A stretch of 64,000 nt of DNA from Pedobacter sp. BS3 (lineage in GTDB: Bacteria > Bacteroidota > Bacteroidia > Sphingobacteriales > Sphingobacteriaceae). The position numbers were made by a program, and so were the translations under genes. The notes beneath the pieces are model-generated. The model saw only the letters and a program-made list of their open reading frames with translations, made no database searches and was not told the DNA's origin. The stretch lies in NCBI RefSeq assembly GCF_008274585.1, contig NZ_VTRT01000002.1, positions 496,001 through 560,000 on the forward strand, read 5' to 3'. Numbering within the stretch: position 1 is the stretch's first letter; each line of letters starts with the position of its first letter. Below are positions 33,795 through 42,819 of the stretch, one piece after another.

Positions 33795-35126
33795 TTACTC
33801 CTCTTTTGGTTTCACATTCCATATTAGCAGACACAAAATAACAGACAATAACGCTGCTCCTATCCAGAAAAACAGTACTGGTGCAAAATTATAGTTTACT
33901 ACATTTCCCTGAACTGTTTTGCCTGATTCTATTAACATGCCGCTCACAATATCCTGTAGTCCTGCCCCTATATAGCTGGCAACACCAACTACGCCTATGG
34001 CTGCTCCGCTAACGCGTTTGGGTACGATATCTACTGCCATTAAACCTGCCAGGTAACAAATAAGAACGCCGATAGAGAATCCAAAAACTACCATTGCTAT
34101 ATATTCTACCCATTCATATCCAATTGGAATAAGTAAAAACAGGGCAATTGAAAGGGTATTTAATACTCCAAAAATAAATGCCGGGATATTTCGCGAACTG
34201 TTGAAGAATTTATCGCTTACCCAGCCTGAAAATATATTGCCGAATATCCCGCTGATAGAACTTATGGATATAATAAAGCTGGCATGTACAGCACCATAAC
34301 CTCTATGTTCCTGCAGAAATAACATCCCCCAGCTTGTAATGGCATAACGGCTTACGTACATCAGCGAGCTTGAAATGGCCAGAATCCAAATAGCCGGAGT
34401 TTTTAATACTTCTAACTGGAGCTTACCGATATCTTTTTTGGTGGCTGAAACCATTACAGGTGGCAGGCCTTTGGCCTCAGGAGAATCGTGAAGCCACAAA
34501 AGTACGATAATCACACCTAAAATACCGGCTATAAATGCCCCGACAAATCCCCATTGCCACCCGGCATAGGATACCAGCAATGCGGTAAAGATATAGGTAA
34601 AGGCTTCACCTATATTATGGCTGGCGCTAAAAAAGCCGTAATAGGTTCCGCGTTCTTTATTATTGAACCAACGTGACATGGACACGATGGCAGGTGGTGC
34701 GCCCATACTCTGGAACCATCCGTTAACGCCCCAAAGCACTACAAATAGTACAAAAGAATCGATAAATCCCATGCTAAGGTTGATAATGGCTGAAACGAAC
34801 AGGCCTAATGCCATAAACCTCCTGATGTTACTCCTGTCTACCAGGAATCCGTTTACAAATTTGCCAACTGCATACGAGAAAAACAGGGCTGAGCCAACAA
34901 TGCCCAGTTGGGTTTCGGTAAGTATGTGATGGTCTATCAGCGGTTTTTTGATAACGTTAAGGCTTAACCGGCATACATAGTAGAAACCGTACCCAAATGT
35001 TGCGGATAAGAAAACCTGCAAACGCAACATTTTCATCCGTACCTGCCTGTGTTCGGGTAATTCCTGTTCATCTAATGCACGAGGCGGTTCAGGCGCAAAA
35101 AACGATATGATTTGTTTAATACTCAT
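33795..35126 (-). CDS. MFS transporter, organophosphate:phosphate antiporter type (GlpT-like)
   Basis: The 443-residue protein has 12 transmembrane segments. FGYGFYYVCRLSLNVIKKPL at the start of helix 1 and the AVGKFVNGFLVDRSNIRRFM stretch are typical of the OPA family (GlpT, UhpT, PgtP). Members exchange sugar phosphates or glycerol-3-phosphate for phosphate across the inner membrane. Its ATG overlaps the stop of the glycerophosphodiesterase gene (four bases, 35123-35126), so the pair is translationally coupled. The diesterase would make glycerol-3-phosphate in the periplasm and this carrier would import it. The locus begins at the sigma factor at 50026. Confidence 0.88.
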   Translation of the reverse strand: MSIKQIISFFAPEPPRALDEQELPEHRQVRMKMLRLQVFLSATFGYGFYYVCRLSLNVIKKPLIDHHILTETQLGIVGSALFFSYAVGKFVNGFLVDRSNIRRFMALGLFVSAIINLSMGFIDSFVLFVVLWGVNGWFQSMGAPPAIVSMSRWFNNKERGTYYGFFSASHNIGEAFTYIFTALLVSYAGWQWGFVGAFIAGILGVIIVLLWLHDSPEAKGLPPVMVSATKKDIGKLQLEVLKTPAIWILAISSSLMYVSRYAITSWGMLFLQEHRGYGAVHASFIISISSISGIFGNIFSGWVSDKFFNSSRNIPAFIFGVLNTLSIALFLLIPIGYEWVEYIAMVVFGFSIGVLICYLAGLMAVDIVPKRVSGAAIGVVGVASYIGAGLQDIVSGMLIESGKTVQGNVVNYNFAPVLFFWIGAALLSVILCLLIWNVKPKEE

Positions 35127-36055
35127 TTTTTACTGCCCAAAGAATGCTTCCCCGTTTTCTCTAAATAACTGATGAGGTTTCTCGGCCGGTCGGTTTGTAT
35201 GATGTTAGCACCCTGTTTTACCAGCCAGCCCCATGTTTCATCAGGTTGGTTTTTCTCTACCGCTTTATCGTCGTCGTGGCCGCCGTTATGATCGGGCCAC
35301 AGAGCGTTCATCCAAACGCTGTTGGTTTTCCTGATTTCGGGTATTGTTTGTACTATGCCCAGTGTATCTTGCTTAAAAATAGTCTGAATAATGCTGTTGG
35401 GACGGTTTTTGTAGCTCTCAATCACTTCTTTTGCATTGGGCTTTTCCATATTGACCACCACAACCAGAAACATTTCAGATGGAATATTTGGATTTGCAGC
35501 CAATATATCTTGTAAGGGTGTATTATCTTCCACATTATAAAGCACCTGGTGGGTCATATTTCGTTTTTGCAGCATAGGTAATACCTTCTGGAAGTATGGG
35601 TAGCCTTTGTCTATATCTATCAGTATCCTGTTTTTTGCGCTGTCGAGTATTTGATCGAGTGTAGGTATTTTGTGCAGCGTTTTATGCCCCTGCCCTGCCT
35701 TCAGGAACATGGCCTTTAGCTCCTTTAGGGTATAATCTTCGGGTTTGCCCTTGCCGGTCATGGTACGATCAATGGTCTTATCGTGCATCAGCACTATTCT
35801 GCCGTCTTTGGTTTCAGCCAGATCGCACTCAAAAACATCAACTCCTATTTTAATACTGTTGAGCAATGCCTGTAAGGAATTTTCGGGGGCTTCACGCCAA
35901 TCACCACGATGTGCAGTAACCAATACGTAGCTCCGGGAGTTTTTTTTCAATGCTGCAAGCGCCGTTTCAAAACGCTGGCTGCTCTGGGCGCATATATCGC
36001 CCGAAAGGGCTACAAAGCCCAGGAATAAGCTGATTTTGATTAATTTATTTATCAT
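35123..36055 (-). CDS. Periplasmic glycerophosphodiester phosphodiesterase
   Basis: The 310-residue enzyme has a signal peptide (cleavage after DICA) and a GDPD TIM barrel with the complete active site: His49-Arg50, Glu58-Asn59 (AHRGDWREAPEN), Glu76 and Asp78 (FECDLAE), and His91-Asp92. It hydrolyses glycerophosphodiesters to glycerol-3-phosphate and an alcohol. Substrates could be deacylated phospholipids or poly-glycerolphosphate teichoic acid. The coupling to the OPA-type carrier gives a clear product route. A C-terminal QTDRPRNLISYLEK is typical of the family. Confidence 0.92.
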   Translation of the reverse strand: MINKLIKISLFLGFVALSGDICAQSSQRFETALAALKKNSRSYVLVTAHRGDWREAPENSLQALLNSIKIGVDVFECDLAETKDGRIVLMHDKTIDRTMTGKGKPEDYTLKELKAMFLKAGQGHKTLHKIPTLDQILDSAKNRILIDIDKGYPYFQKVLPMLQKRNMTHQVLYNVEDNTPLQDILAANPNIPSEMFLVVVVNMEKPNAKEVIESYKNRPNSIIQTIFKQDTLGIVQTIPEIRKTNSVWMNALWPDHNGGHDDDKAVEKNQPDETWGWLVKQGANIIQTDRPRNLISYLEKTGKHSLGSKK

Positions 36056-36127
36056 TGTTTTTTTATTATTCGTTTTTTGGTTGGTTAGTTGTTTAGACTT
36101 TTAACGCTCAACTTTTCACTTTTACTA

Positions 36128-37495
36128 TTATTGTACACCATCATACCGCCATATATTGGCCCGGCAATAATTATCAGAAACGCCTGGTTTGCTGCGTGAA
36201 GCAAAGGCGATATACAGCTTGTCGTCTTTTACTTTGATGCCTTCGGGCTCCATATACCCCGAGCTTGTTATGCCGGCAGCATTAAGCGTAGCAATATTGG
36301 CAATGGCCATTACTTTGGCCCGGGGCCGTATTAATTTCCCCTGAAGATTAAAAACGGTTACATACGTATTGGATGGGCCGTTATCAATATTATTGCTGTT
36401 ACCAACGCCCTCAAGGAAGTAAATATAATCGCCATCGATATCGAAGCCCTGAAAGCTGTATGAGTTTACATCAGCAGCCAAACTGCTTCCCTTAGGTACA
36501 AAAAATGAACCCACCGGCTTTGCCTTTGACAGGTTCCTGCCCTGTATGCTCCTATTCACCGTTTGCTCGCTAATCCCGGCTTCTTCACCGCCAATTTTTA
36601 CCGAAACATTAAATGTTTCTAAAGGAAGCTTCTTTACATCATCGAGGTTGTAGGTATAGAAATAACGTGCGCCGCCGCTTTGAGTGGCATTAACACACAA
36701 CAATTTATTCTTTGCATCAATGGCAGGGTTAAAATTGAACAGATCTGCCTTATCCAGAAAATAGGTATCTCCGCCATAACCGTCTCCATATACTTTCCCG
36801 GCCTCGTATTTTATCCGCGATATCGTCCTTGAATAATTATATTCAAATCCGGTTACCAACGCATTTTTTGTAGCGTTACTGTTGATCCATACGTATTGCT
36901 GGCCATTGTCTTCTTCCATTACCATGCCGCCACCATGCCCGAAATATTTTAGGGTCATATAATCATTGCCCGTTGCTGTGTTCGGCTGGCCTTTGATCAC
37001 ATACAGCTCATGCACTTTGGTTCTACCTACCTCATAGCTATTGGGCTGCCCGAGCTGTGAATAGTAAATATTCCCCTGTCTATCCAAATCAAAACATTGC
37101 ATTACGCTGGTAGTGGCTTTCAATAACACATTGGCACTATAAACCAGTGCACCGGAGTATGGCTGACCTAATGGACTCAGTGACAAGGGATCATTACCGA
37201 CGATAACGCTTACCTTACAGGTAGACGACGATTGTCCGGCGGTTACCTTAATATCTGCTGTACCTGTTTTTTGTGCGTTTACCAAACCTGTGCTGCTTAC
37301 GGTGACCACGGTAGGGTCTGACGAGCTCCAGCTTACCTGTCCCGTACCTGCATCGAGCTGCTTTTCCTGGCCTACAGTCAGTGTAATTTCGTGCGGCAGG
37401 CTTAACGAAACAGATGACGATTCCTTTTTTTTGCAGGCCGGCAGTATTGCCGCTAATAATAAGCTTATACCGCAAAGTTTTCTTATGTAAATCAT
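36128..37495 (-). CDS. Lipoprotein with bacterial Ig-like (BIG2) domain and propeller-like body
   Basis: The 455-residue protein is a lipoprotein (lipobox LPAC, Cys21) with a BIG2 domain at about 30-100 (ITLTVGQEKQLDAGTGQVSW). The rest (about 105-455) has repeating beta-rich blocks ending in FQGFDIDGDYIYFLEG and MEPEGIKVKDDKLYIAFAS. These resemble the propeller of helveticin-J/phytase-like esterase proteins. That resemblance is from memory and uncertain. The Lys-rich start after Cys21 (KKKESSS) may direct it to the outer surface. It sits between the T9SS cargo gene and the glycerophosphodiesterase, and is separated from the former by the family B element. Confidence 0.7.
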   Translation of the reverse strand: MIYIRKLCGISLLLAAILPACKKKESSSVSLSLPHEITLTVGQEKQLDAGTGQVSWSSSDPTVVTVSSTGLVNAQKTGTADIKVTAGQSSSTCKVSVIVGNDPLSLSPLGQPYSGALVYSANVLLKATTSVMQCFDLDRQGNIYYSQLGQPNSYEVGRTKVHELYVIKGQPNTATGNDYMTLKYFGHGGGMVMEEDNGQQYVWINSNATKNALVTGFEYNYSRTISRIKYEAGKVYGDGYGGDTYFLDKADLFNFNPAIDAKNKLLCVNATQSGGARYFYTYNLDDVKKLPLETFNVSVKIGGEEAGISEQTVNRSIQGRNLSKAKPVGSFFVPKGSSLAADVNSYSFQGFDIDGDYIYFLEGVGNSNNIDNGPSNTYVTVFNLQGKLIRPRAKVMAIANIATLNAAGITSSGYMEPEGIKVKDDKLYIAFASRSKPGVSDNYCRANIWRYDGVQ

Positions 37496-37541
37496 GATGT
37501 TTTAAACTAACATTATTAAGTAAGCGCTAGGGTAGATACGA

Positions 37542-37695
37542 GAGTGTCTGAGAAGTCGACAAAGCCATCAATTTACAGCCCAGCTGACCCGAAGTCTCGA
37601 GAAAGGCGTCTGTAGCCACTATGAACCAATGCTTCGACAGGCTCTCCAAAGGAGCCCTATGGACAGGATGATTATACCAGACTTTTCAGACACCC
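37542..37695. mobile_element. 154-bp MITE-like element, family B copy 2
   Basis: Ends gagtgtctgagaagtc (37542-37557) and gacttttcagacaccc (37680-37695) are inverted repeats, 14 of 16 matched. The ordered internal words tctgtagcc, gaaccaat and cttcgacaggctc match the copy at 28696-28834. The element sits inside the phosphodiester locus, between the T9SS cargo gene and the Ig-like lipoprotein gene, and may separate transcripts. Confidence 0.75.
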
Positions 37696-37718
37696 ATCTT
37701 AATTATCTATCAGATTGC

Positions 37719-39164
37719 TTACCTGCTGAACTTGACTGTATAATGTCCTGCTTCGGTATTTAACGACAGCACATATATCCCTTTTTGTAAGGATATGGGC
37801 AAATTCAGGCTATTACCGTCTATTAATACGGTTTGCTTAAACAGTTTGCGACCAAGCACATCGGCTATTTCAACACTTCCCTTTGTATCGGCTATGTCTT
37901 TATAAAATACAGTGACGTTTTGGTCACTACTATTTACTACAATAGCATTACTACTCAAACCGGTTTTAACGGCCACAATTTTTTCGTATTCGGCAGATTT
38001 CCCGTCGGCATCTACCTGCACCAGCTTATAATAATTGGTGCCAGCCAACGGATTACGATCGGTAAAACTATAGCTTGTTTCTACATTGGTTGTTCCGCTG
38101 CCGGTTTTATTACCAATTAATTTAAAATCTTTATTAGCCGATGCCCGGTAAATATCAAAACGGGCATTATTATGTTCAGAAGCGGTTTTCCATTCTAACT
38201 GAATTTCACCGGTTTGCTTTTGATAAGCAGCTGTAAAGGACGAGATAGTTACAGGTAATGTAACATTCTGTTCTATATCCGCCAATACCCCCCAGTTCCC
38301 ATTATTGTATAGATCTATCAGCTTTAATGTCCTTGGGCTAGTCCATGTATTTGCTGAAGGATCATACTCGCCTTCGAGCTTAAAAAATATGCCATTATCG
38401 ACACCATTAACAGTAGGCGTCATACCGGTTGGATTAAAAAAGAATGTATTTGCTCCCTGACCATAATACTGATCGGTTGTACCATCGTAATAATCATTTT
38501 TTACGGGAAGCCTGTAACCGGCAAAGTTGCCACTAACGGTTCTTGCAGCAGCAGAGCCGATTTTACTGCCATAGAAAACCACGTCTATTGGCACTGTGGT
38601 TGCTGTTACCGTTGCTCCGGCAAAAACGGCTATACCATCGGCATTATCATTATTGCTGCTTGTACCGGTTGTCCAGCCCTGTATCATATCGCCTGTTGAC
38701 GCTATTGTATTGCCCACTACATCGCCTGCCTGGGCAACATAATCGTGAACGCTTATCCATTTTGCCCGGTTGGCCTGTATAGGGGCAGTTTCGCTGATAT
38801 CTGTACTTTTAACCGTATTGCCACTTACGGTAACAGCCCCAGCGATTATCTTCTCGGTTCCGCCGATATAAAAGTACTCGCCTTTTTGTACGGTACCCGA
38901 GGTAAGGGCGAAGGAATGTACCTGATCGGCCCTTGCCCAGCCTTCAGCTTGCACACCACCGTTTCTACAGATCACCACGGTATAGCTGTTTGCTCCTGTG
39001 CCAAAAGTAATATCCTGCGTGGCCATGAGCTGTATGTATTCATAATTTCGCTCTAAATTTGCGCTTGTTCTTTTAGGGCTTGGCATAAACCCGGTAATAA
39101 TAATCTGGCTATGTGCGTTTAGAACAAAAATGCTCAATGCTAGAATAGTAATTAACTTTTTCAT
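37719..39164 (-). CDS. T9SS cargo protein with the ITGFM-type domain
   Basis: The 481-residue protein has a signal peptide (MKKLITILALSIFVLNAHS), then a domain of about 290 residues starting IIITGFMPSPKRTS, then a short fibronectin-like linker (about 325-400, ITISSFTAAYQ and FDIYRASANKDFK) and a type A sorting domain (about 405-481) ending in QKGIYVLSL and VKFSR. The ITGFM domain is clearly homologous to the C-terminal half of the DUF5689 lipoprotein (41239-42786), sharing NYEY(I/V)QLMAT, the GWA and FYxGG segments and a YRxxxxDYYD stretch. It should be secreted to the cell surface by the PorT-dependent system. The function of the domain is unknown. Confidence 0.8.
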   Translation of the reverse strand: MKKLITILALSIFVLNAHSQIIITGFMPSPKRTSANLERNYEYIQLMATQDITFGTGANSYTVVICRNGGVQAEGWARADQVHSFALTSGTVQKGEYFYIGGTEKIIAGAVTVSGNTVKSTDISETAPIQANRAKWISVHDYVAQAGDVVGNTIASTGDMIQGWTTGTSSNNDNADGIAVFAGATVTATTVPIDVVFYGSKIGSAAARTVSGNFAGYRLPVKNDYYDGTTDQYYGQGANTFFFNPTGMTPTVNGVDNGIFFKLEGEYDPSANTWTSPRTLKLIDLYNNGNWGVLADIEQNVTLPVTISSFTAAYQKQTGEIQLEWKTASEHNNARFDIYRASANKDFKLIGNKTGSGTTNVETSYSFTDRNPLAGTNYYKLVQVDADGKSAEYEKIVAVKTGLSSNAIVVNSSDQNVTVFYKDIADTKGSVEIADVLGRKLFKQTVLIDGNSLNLPISLQKGIYVLSLNTEAGHYTVKFSR

Positions 39165-39197
39165 AATTTTTGCTTTTAGATTACACGTTAATTTTTA

Positions 39198-40280
39198 TTA
39201 GTTGATATTGTACTTTTTCAAAATTTTGGTTAGCTCTCCATTAAGAAATGTGGCCATGCGGTAATACCCGAGGTCATTCGGGTGTGTGCCGTCTATAGAG
39301 CCCTCATGATCATCGCCAATAAACTTTTCTGATGTAATGAAATAAACATCCTTCATGCCTTTATTGGTAAGGCTCATTGTTTCCCTATCTATCATCGTAT
39401 TTTGATCCCTAACATATTTTGCAACCCGCTGATTAACGTAACTACTTTCCCTGATAACACTTTGCATCACTATTATCGGTGCCTTAGGGTGTTTTTCCCG
39501 GATGGTTTGAAGCAGGTATTTTGTCCGCTCCTTAATTTCTGATGGGGCAGAATTGGGCACACAATCCAGAATATAGGCATCGGCATCTACAGAAGCTACA
39601 ATATCGGCCACTTCCTTTTCCATTTTAGCCATACCGCTCAATCCAAAATTGATAAAATTCAGTCCGGTTTGCCGGGATAATTGCGCCGGATAGGCCATAC
39701 CCGGTCTACTTGTTCCTGCTCCCTGCACAATACTGGAACCATAAATCAACACCCGTTTCTTAAAGGGTTCTGGTATGGGTTCTATGATAGCCCCTGGCTT
39801 TACGCCAATTTCCAGACTTCGGATTTCATCATAAACAGGCAAGTACATGATAAACTCCTTTTCACCTTCCTCCATATTCTCTACAAGGGTCTTGGTTGAG
39901 CAAATGCCGGTTGGTGCTGCCACGCCAGCAAATTGCCATTTACCCTGTTTTTTTACATAGATATCGAAGCCTTTATTTGCAATCGGGGTTAAATACGGCA
40001 ATGGCCTTGCCGCTGTTACACACCATTTCGCGGAAATAGCGGTACTGTTAGTCTTAAATGCAATGTACATCCCGGTACCGTGAGTAAACAATTGTTTCAT
40101 TCTTGCCGGAAGATCAGGATGATCAACAGTATCTACTCTGTGAAAAGGATTTTGAGTAGGCATCATTTTCCCTCCGAGGGTTAATTCGGTTGCCGGTTTA
40201 TAAATAAACTGTGCCATTGCTCCATGGGCAAAAAGAAGCCCGAGCATAGCGATGATGAGTCTATAAGTGTTTTTGTTCAT
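39198..40280 (-). CDS. Secreted SGNH/GDSL esterase with SsfX3-like N-terminal domain
   Basis: The 360-residue protein has a signal peptide (to HGAMA) and a beta-sandwich-like N-terminal part (about 30-165), followed by the SGNH hydrolase: YGSSIVQGAGTSRPG carries the nucleophile Ser, FGLSGMAKME the Gly block and GTHPNDLGYYRMA the catalytic Asp-x-x-His. It should remove acyl groups, for example acetyl or alanyl esters, from an extracellular polymer. It is part of the locus downstream of the SusC/D genes, 48 bases after the phosphatase-fold gene, so probably co-transcribed. Confidence 0.88.
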   Translation of the reverse strand: MNKNTYRLIIAMLGLLFAHGAMAQFIYKPATELTLGGKMMPTQNPFHRVDTVDHPDLPARMKQLFTHGTGMYIAFKTNSTAISAKWCVTAARPLPYLTPIANKGFDIYVKKQGKWQFAGVAAPTGICSTKTLVENMEEGEKEFIMYLPVYDEIRSLEIGVKPGAIIEPIPEPFKKRVLIYGSSIVQGAGTSRPGMAYPAQLSRQTGLNFINFGLSGMAKMEKEVADIVASVDADAYILDCVPNSAPSEIKERTKYLLQTIREKHPKAPIIVMQSVIRESSYVNQRVAKYVRDQNTMIDRETMSLTNKGMKDVYFITSEKFIGDDHEGSIDGTHPNDLGYYRMATFLNGELTKILKKYNIN

Positions 40281-40325
40281 AGCTTGTTAGTCATTAGTTG
40301 TTAGTCGTTAGCTGTTAGCTGTCAA
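40281..40325. repeat. Short-word tandem repeat (gttagtcattagtt type)
   Basis: Five near-copies of a 10-base word (ttagtcatta, ttgttagtcg, ttagctgtta) follow each other between the phosphatase-fold gene end and the esterase start. It belongs to the same intergenic class as those at 6175-6257 and 49321-49450. Confidence 0.7.
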
Positions 40326-40327
40326 TC

Positions 40328-41242
40328 TCAATTTCTCAGTATCAATACTTGCGGATAATGGTCGGATATGCGGTTTGTCGCCGTATCTTTAATCATATAG
40401 GCATCCAGACACCGCTTTTGCATCTCTTTATTTACCAGTATGTAATCAATACGGGTAAAGTTATTGTGGCTTTTAACCTGGCTTGGGGCGCTTTTTTCGT
40501 AAGTGTTATGAAATATACGCCACGTATCAACGAAATCCTGACTTAATATCTTTTGCATGGGTACATAGTCTATATGGCCATCTCTTAAATTCCGGATGCG
40601 TTCAACCTTTTTTTCGGTATCTTCCATCATCCGTATCTTTTCCGGCCCGTATACCGTACTGTCTGCCGGCGACATATTATTAAAATCGCCCATGACCAGC
40701 ACCTGCTCTTTCTTAAATTTATGCAAGTAATTAATCAGGCTGTCCATTTCCCTGTTGCGCTGCTGCCACGTAAACGGAGCCAGGTGCACCACTACCATAC
40801 GGTAGTTTAGTATTTTGGCCGACATATAACCGTGCTGCATTCCTTTGGTTATTTTTTGCACTTCGGTAATTGGAAACCTGGACATAAAAGCAACGGAATG
40901 GCCTTTCTCTCGCTGTAAGGCACTGTATGGGAAGCCCAATTGTGTTGCAAAGGCGTTAAAACTATCTTCGGTGTAGTTTTTAATCTCCTGAAACGCAATT
41001 ACATCAGGCTTTTGCTGTCCTGTCCAATCGGCAAACAATGCTTTTATCTGCTCGCTGCCCTGAAAGCAATCGTAAACATTATACGATATGATTTTCAGCG
41101 TTTTGGGCTGCTGTGCATAAGCCTGGTTTGCACCAACAACTAATAGAAGTCCAATAATTATCAGTGCAACACTGTTTTTAAGACTTATCAAGGTTTCAAA
41201 CCTTCGTAAGTCTATCATCGCGGTTATTTTACGCCACATCAT
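40328..41242 (-). CDS. Secreted endonuclease/exonuclease/phosphatase-fold enzyme
   Basis: The 304-residue protein has the whole EEP active site: Asn55 (SYNVYDCF), Glu86 (FQEIKN), the MGDFNN block and the closing SDHYPQ (Asp294-His295). It may cleave nucleic acids, phosphoinositides or sphingomyelin-like lipids, all of which are phosphodiesters or monoesters. Starts at codon 1, 2 or 9 are possible. The first overlaps the stop of the upstream DUF5689 gene as ATGA. The N region IDLRRFETLIS is coded by a palindrome (41181-41213), followed by the hydrophobic core VALIIIGLLLVVGA and a probable cleavage after QAYA. Confidence 0.88.
   Translation of the reverse strand: MMWRKITAMIDLRRFETLISLKNSVALIIIGLLLVVGANQAYAQQPKTLKIISYNVYDCFQGSEQIKALFADWTGQQKPDVIAFQEIKNYTEDSFNAFATQLGFPYSALQREKGHSVAFMSRFPITEVQKITKGMQHGYMSAKILNYRMVVVHLAPFTWQQRNREMDSLINYLHKFKKEQVLVMGDFNNMSPADSTVYGPEKIRMMEDTEKKVERIRNLRDGHIDYVPMQKILSQDFVDTWRIFHNTYEKSAPSQVKSHNNFTRIDYILVNKEMQKRCLDAYMIKDTATNRISDHYPQVLILRN
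41181..41213. repeat. Palindrome inside the EEP-enzyme start region
   Basis: Arms at 41181-41196 and 41198-41213 match at 14 of 16 positions around a central c; the minus strand reads agacttacgaaggttt. It is a sister of 24734-24768: both are read in the same frame, LRSF or LRRF, just before the hydrophobic core of a signal peptide. Confidence 0.85.
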
Positions 41243-42786
41243 TCTTCCAGCGTTGTAATTTTACCCGTTTCAATATCACTTAGCGTAGAGTTCAGCCCTA
41301 ACAGCACGAAGGTTTGAACCCGGGCCTTAGTCCACCTGCCTAAAACAGGATTGTACGTACCACCCAGCATATTAAAGGCGCCAACGCCTGCAGTAGGATT
41401 ATAAGGAAAGCTTTGTGTATTAGAGCCGGATCTAAAAAATGGCTGTTCGGCTAATGTGATAGGATCTACCTCGTCGTAATAATCGGTATTGGCAATACGG
41501 TAGCCCTTAACCGGCGGGCCTGCTGTGTATATATTACCAGCGCTTCCTACCCAAACTACATCCATAGGTTTGGAGGCTGCCGTTACGTTAGTACCCTCAA
41601 ACACCGCTATACCGAAAGCTGCACCGCCATTTGACATTACGTTGGTTGTTTTGGTTCCAAACCCATCGCCATTAGTGGTACTGTAATCAAATGACCTTAT
41701 CCAATTGGCGCTGGTCATACTTGGGTCTGAACCGCGGCCATTGATGAGTTTAGACGAGCCACCCACATAAAAGAACGTACCTTTTGCGGCAAAGCCTGAG
41801 GTAAGGTTAAATTTAAACGACCTCTTATCGCCCGTTGCCCAGCCGTTTGCCGGGTAACCTGTTGGCGTTGATGCTGTGGCATTATTATTAATTACCAGCG
41901 AGAACGGCGTTTGAGAGAAATTAATGTCCCGTGTGGCCATGAGCTGTACGTATTCATAGTTGGCATCGGTAACATGCACGGCATTCGAGGCATCGCTCAT
42001 AAAACCAGTAATAATCACCGGACAGGATTTTATATCCGAGCTTAATGTAACCAGGTCATCTTTCGTCCGTAACCGGTGCTGCGGAACTAGTTGACCATTA
42101 TCATCATACGCATTAAAGATGATGCCATAGAAATTGGCTAATCCCGGCAACGGATCATTGGCAAAGGTTGCACCGGCTTCGGTATGCAGCGTGATTTTTC
42201 CAAACCCGTCGTTCAAGGTTTTGTTACCGGCAAATACATCGGTAGATATGGGTAACGGATCGAAACCTCCCTTTACAATGGCGACCAGAGTACTTTCATA
42301 ATTATCGGGCTTGGCAATAATAAGATTACTGTTAACCCGGTTAACCGGGATAGCATTATAGGAAGAAACTTTAGTGATGGCTGCTGCCGGAATACCGGTA
42401 ATCTCCAAAATGCCATCCACACGTTTCAGAACGCCGCCGCTAATATCAACTATAACAGAATCGCCCGGCTTGTAATTACCGGCATCCGATCCTATCGCTA
42501 TGGAGATACCTCTTAATTGCGATAAACGCCGCCTGTCTTGCATAACCAGCAAACCTGCCGGAAGGTTACCTCCCGAATGGTCGGAAACAACAATGCCGGT
42601 AATTTTATCAGAGCCGTACATATTATCGGCTGTAAGCTTAACATCCTGCCCTTTGTATATATTTCTCAAATCATATATGGCGATATATGGGCTAACGGAC
42701 GCACCCGGAAAACTACCTTTTTTACATCCTGACCATAATGCGGCTACCGAAACAGCCAGTACCATGTAAAATATAATCTTTTTCAT
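41239..42786 (-). CDS. DUF5689 lipoprotein with C-terminal ITGFM-type domain
   Basis: The 515-residue lipoprotein (lipobox near WSGC, Cys21) begins with a DUF5689-type OB-like region at about 35-245 (AIYDLRNIYKGQDVKLT, then KITGIVVSDHSGGNLPAG). A domain from 255 to the end starts CPVIITGFMSDASNA and is homologous to the body of the T9SS protein at 37719-39164. DUF5689 proteins usually follow SusD in such loci and are assumed to be surface binding proteins. The gene follows susD after 33 bases and overlaps the EEP gene by four. Confidence 0.85.
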   Translation of the reverse strand: MKKIIFYMVLAVSVAALWSGCKKGSFPGASVSPYIAIYDLRNIYKGQDVKLTADNMYGSDKITGIVVSDHSGGNLPAGLLVMQDRRRLSQLRGISIAIGSDAGNYKPGDSVIVDISGGVLKRVDGILEITGIPAAAITKVSSYNAIPVNRVNSNLIIAKPDNYESTLVAIVKGGFDPLPISTDVFAGNKTLNDGFGKITLHTEAGATFANDPLPGLANFYGIIFNAYDDNGQLVPQHRLRTKDDLVTLSSDIKSCPVIITGFMSDASNAVHVTDANYEYVQLMATRDINFSQTPFSLVINNNATASTPTGYPANGWATGDKRSFKFNLTSGFAAKGTFFYVGGSSKLINGRGSDPSMTSANWIRSFDYSTTNGDGFGTKTTNVMSNGGAAFGIAVFEGTNVTAASKPMDVVWVGSAGNIYTAGPPVKGYRIANTDYYDEVDPITLAEQPFFRSGSNTQSFPYNPTAGVGAFNMLGGTYNPVLGRWTKARVQTFVLLGLNSTLSDIETGKITTLEE

Positions 42787-42819
42787 TTTAATGAGATTAT
42801 TAATTGACTTTTATAAGAA

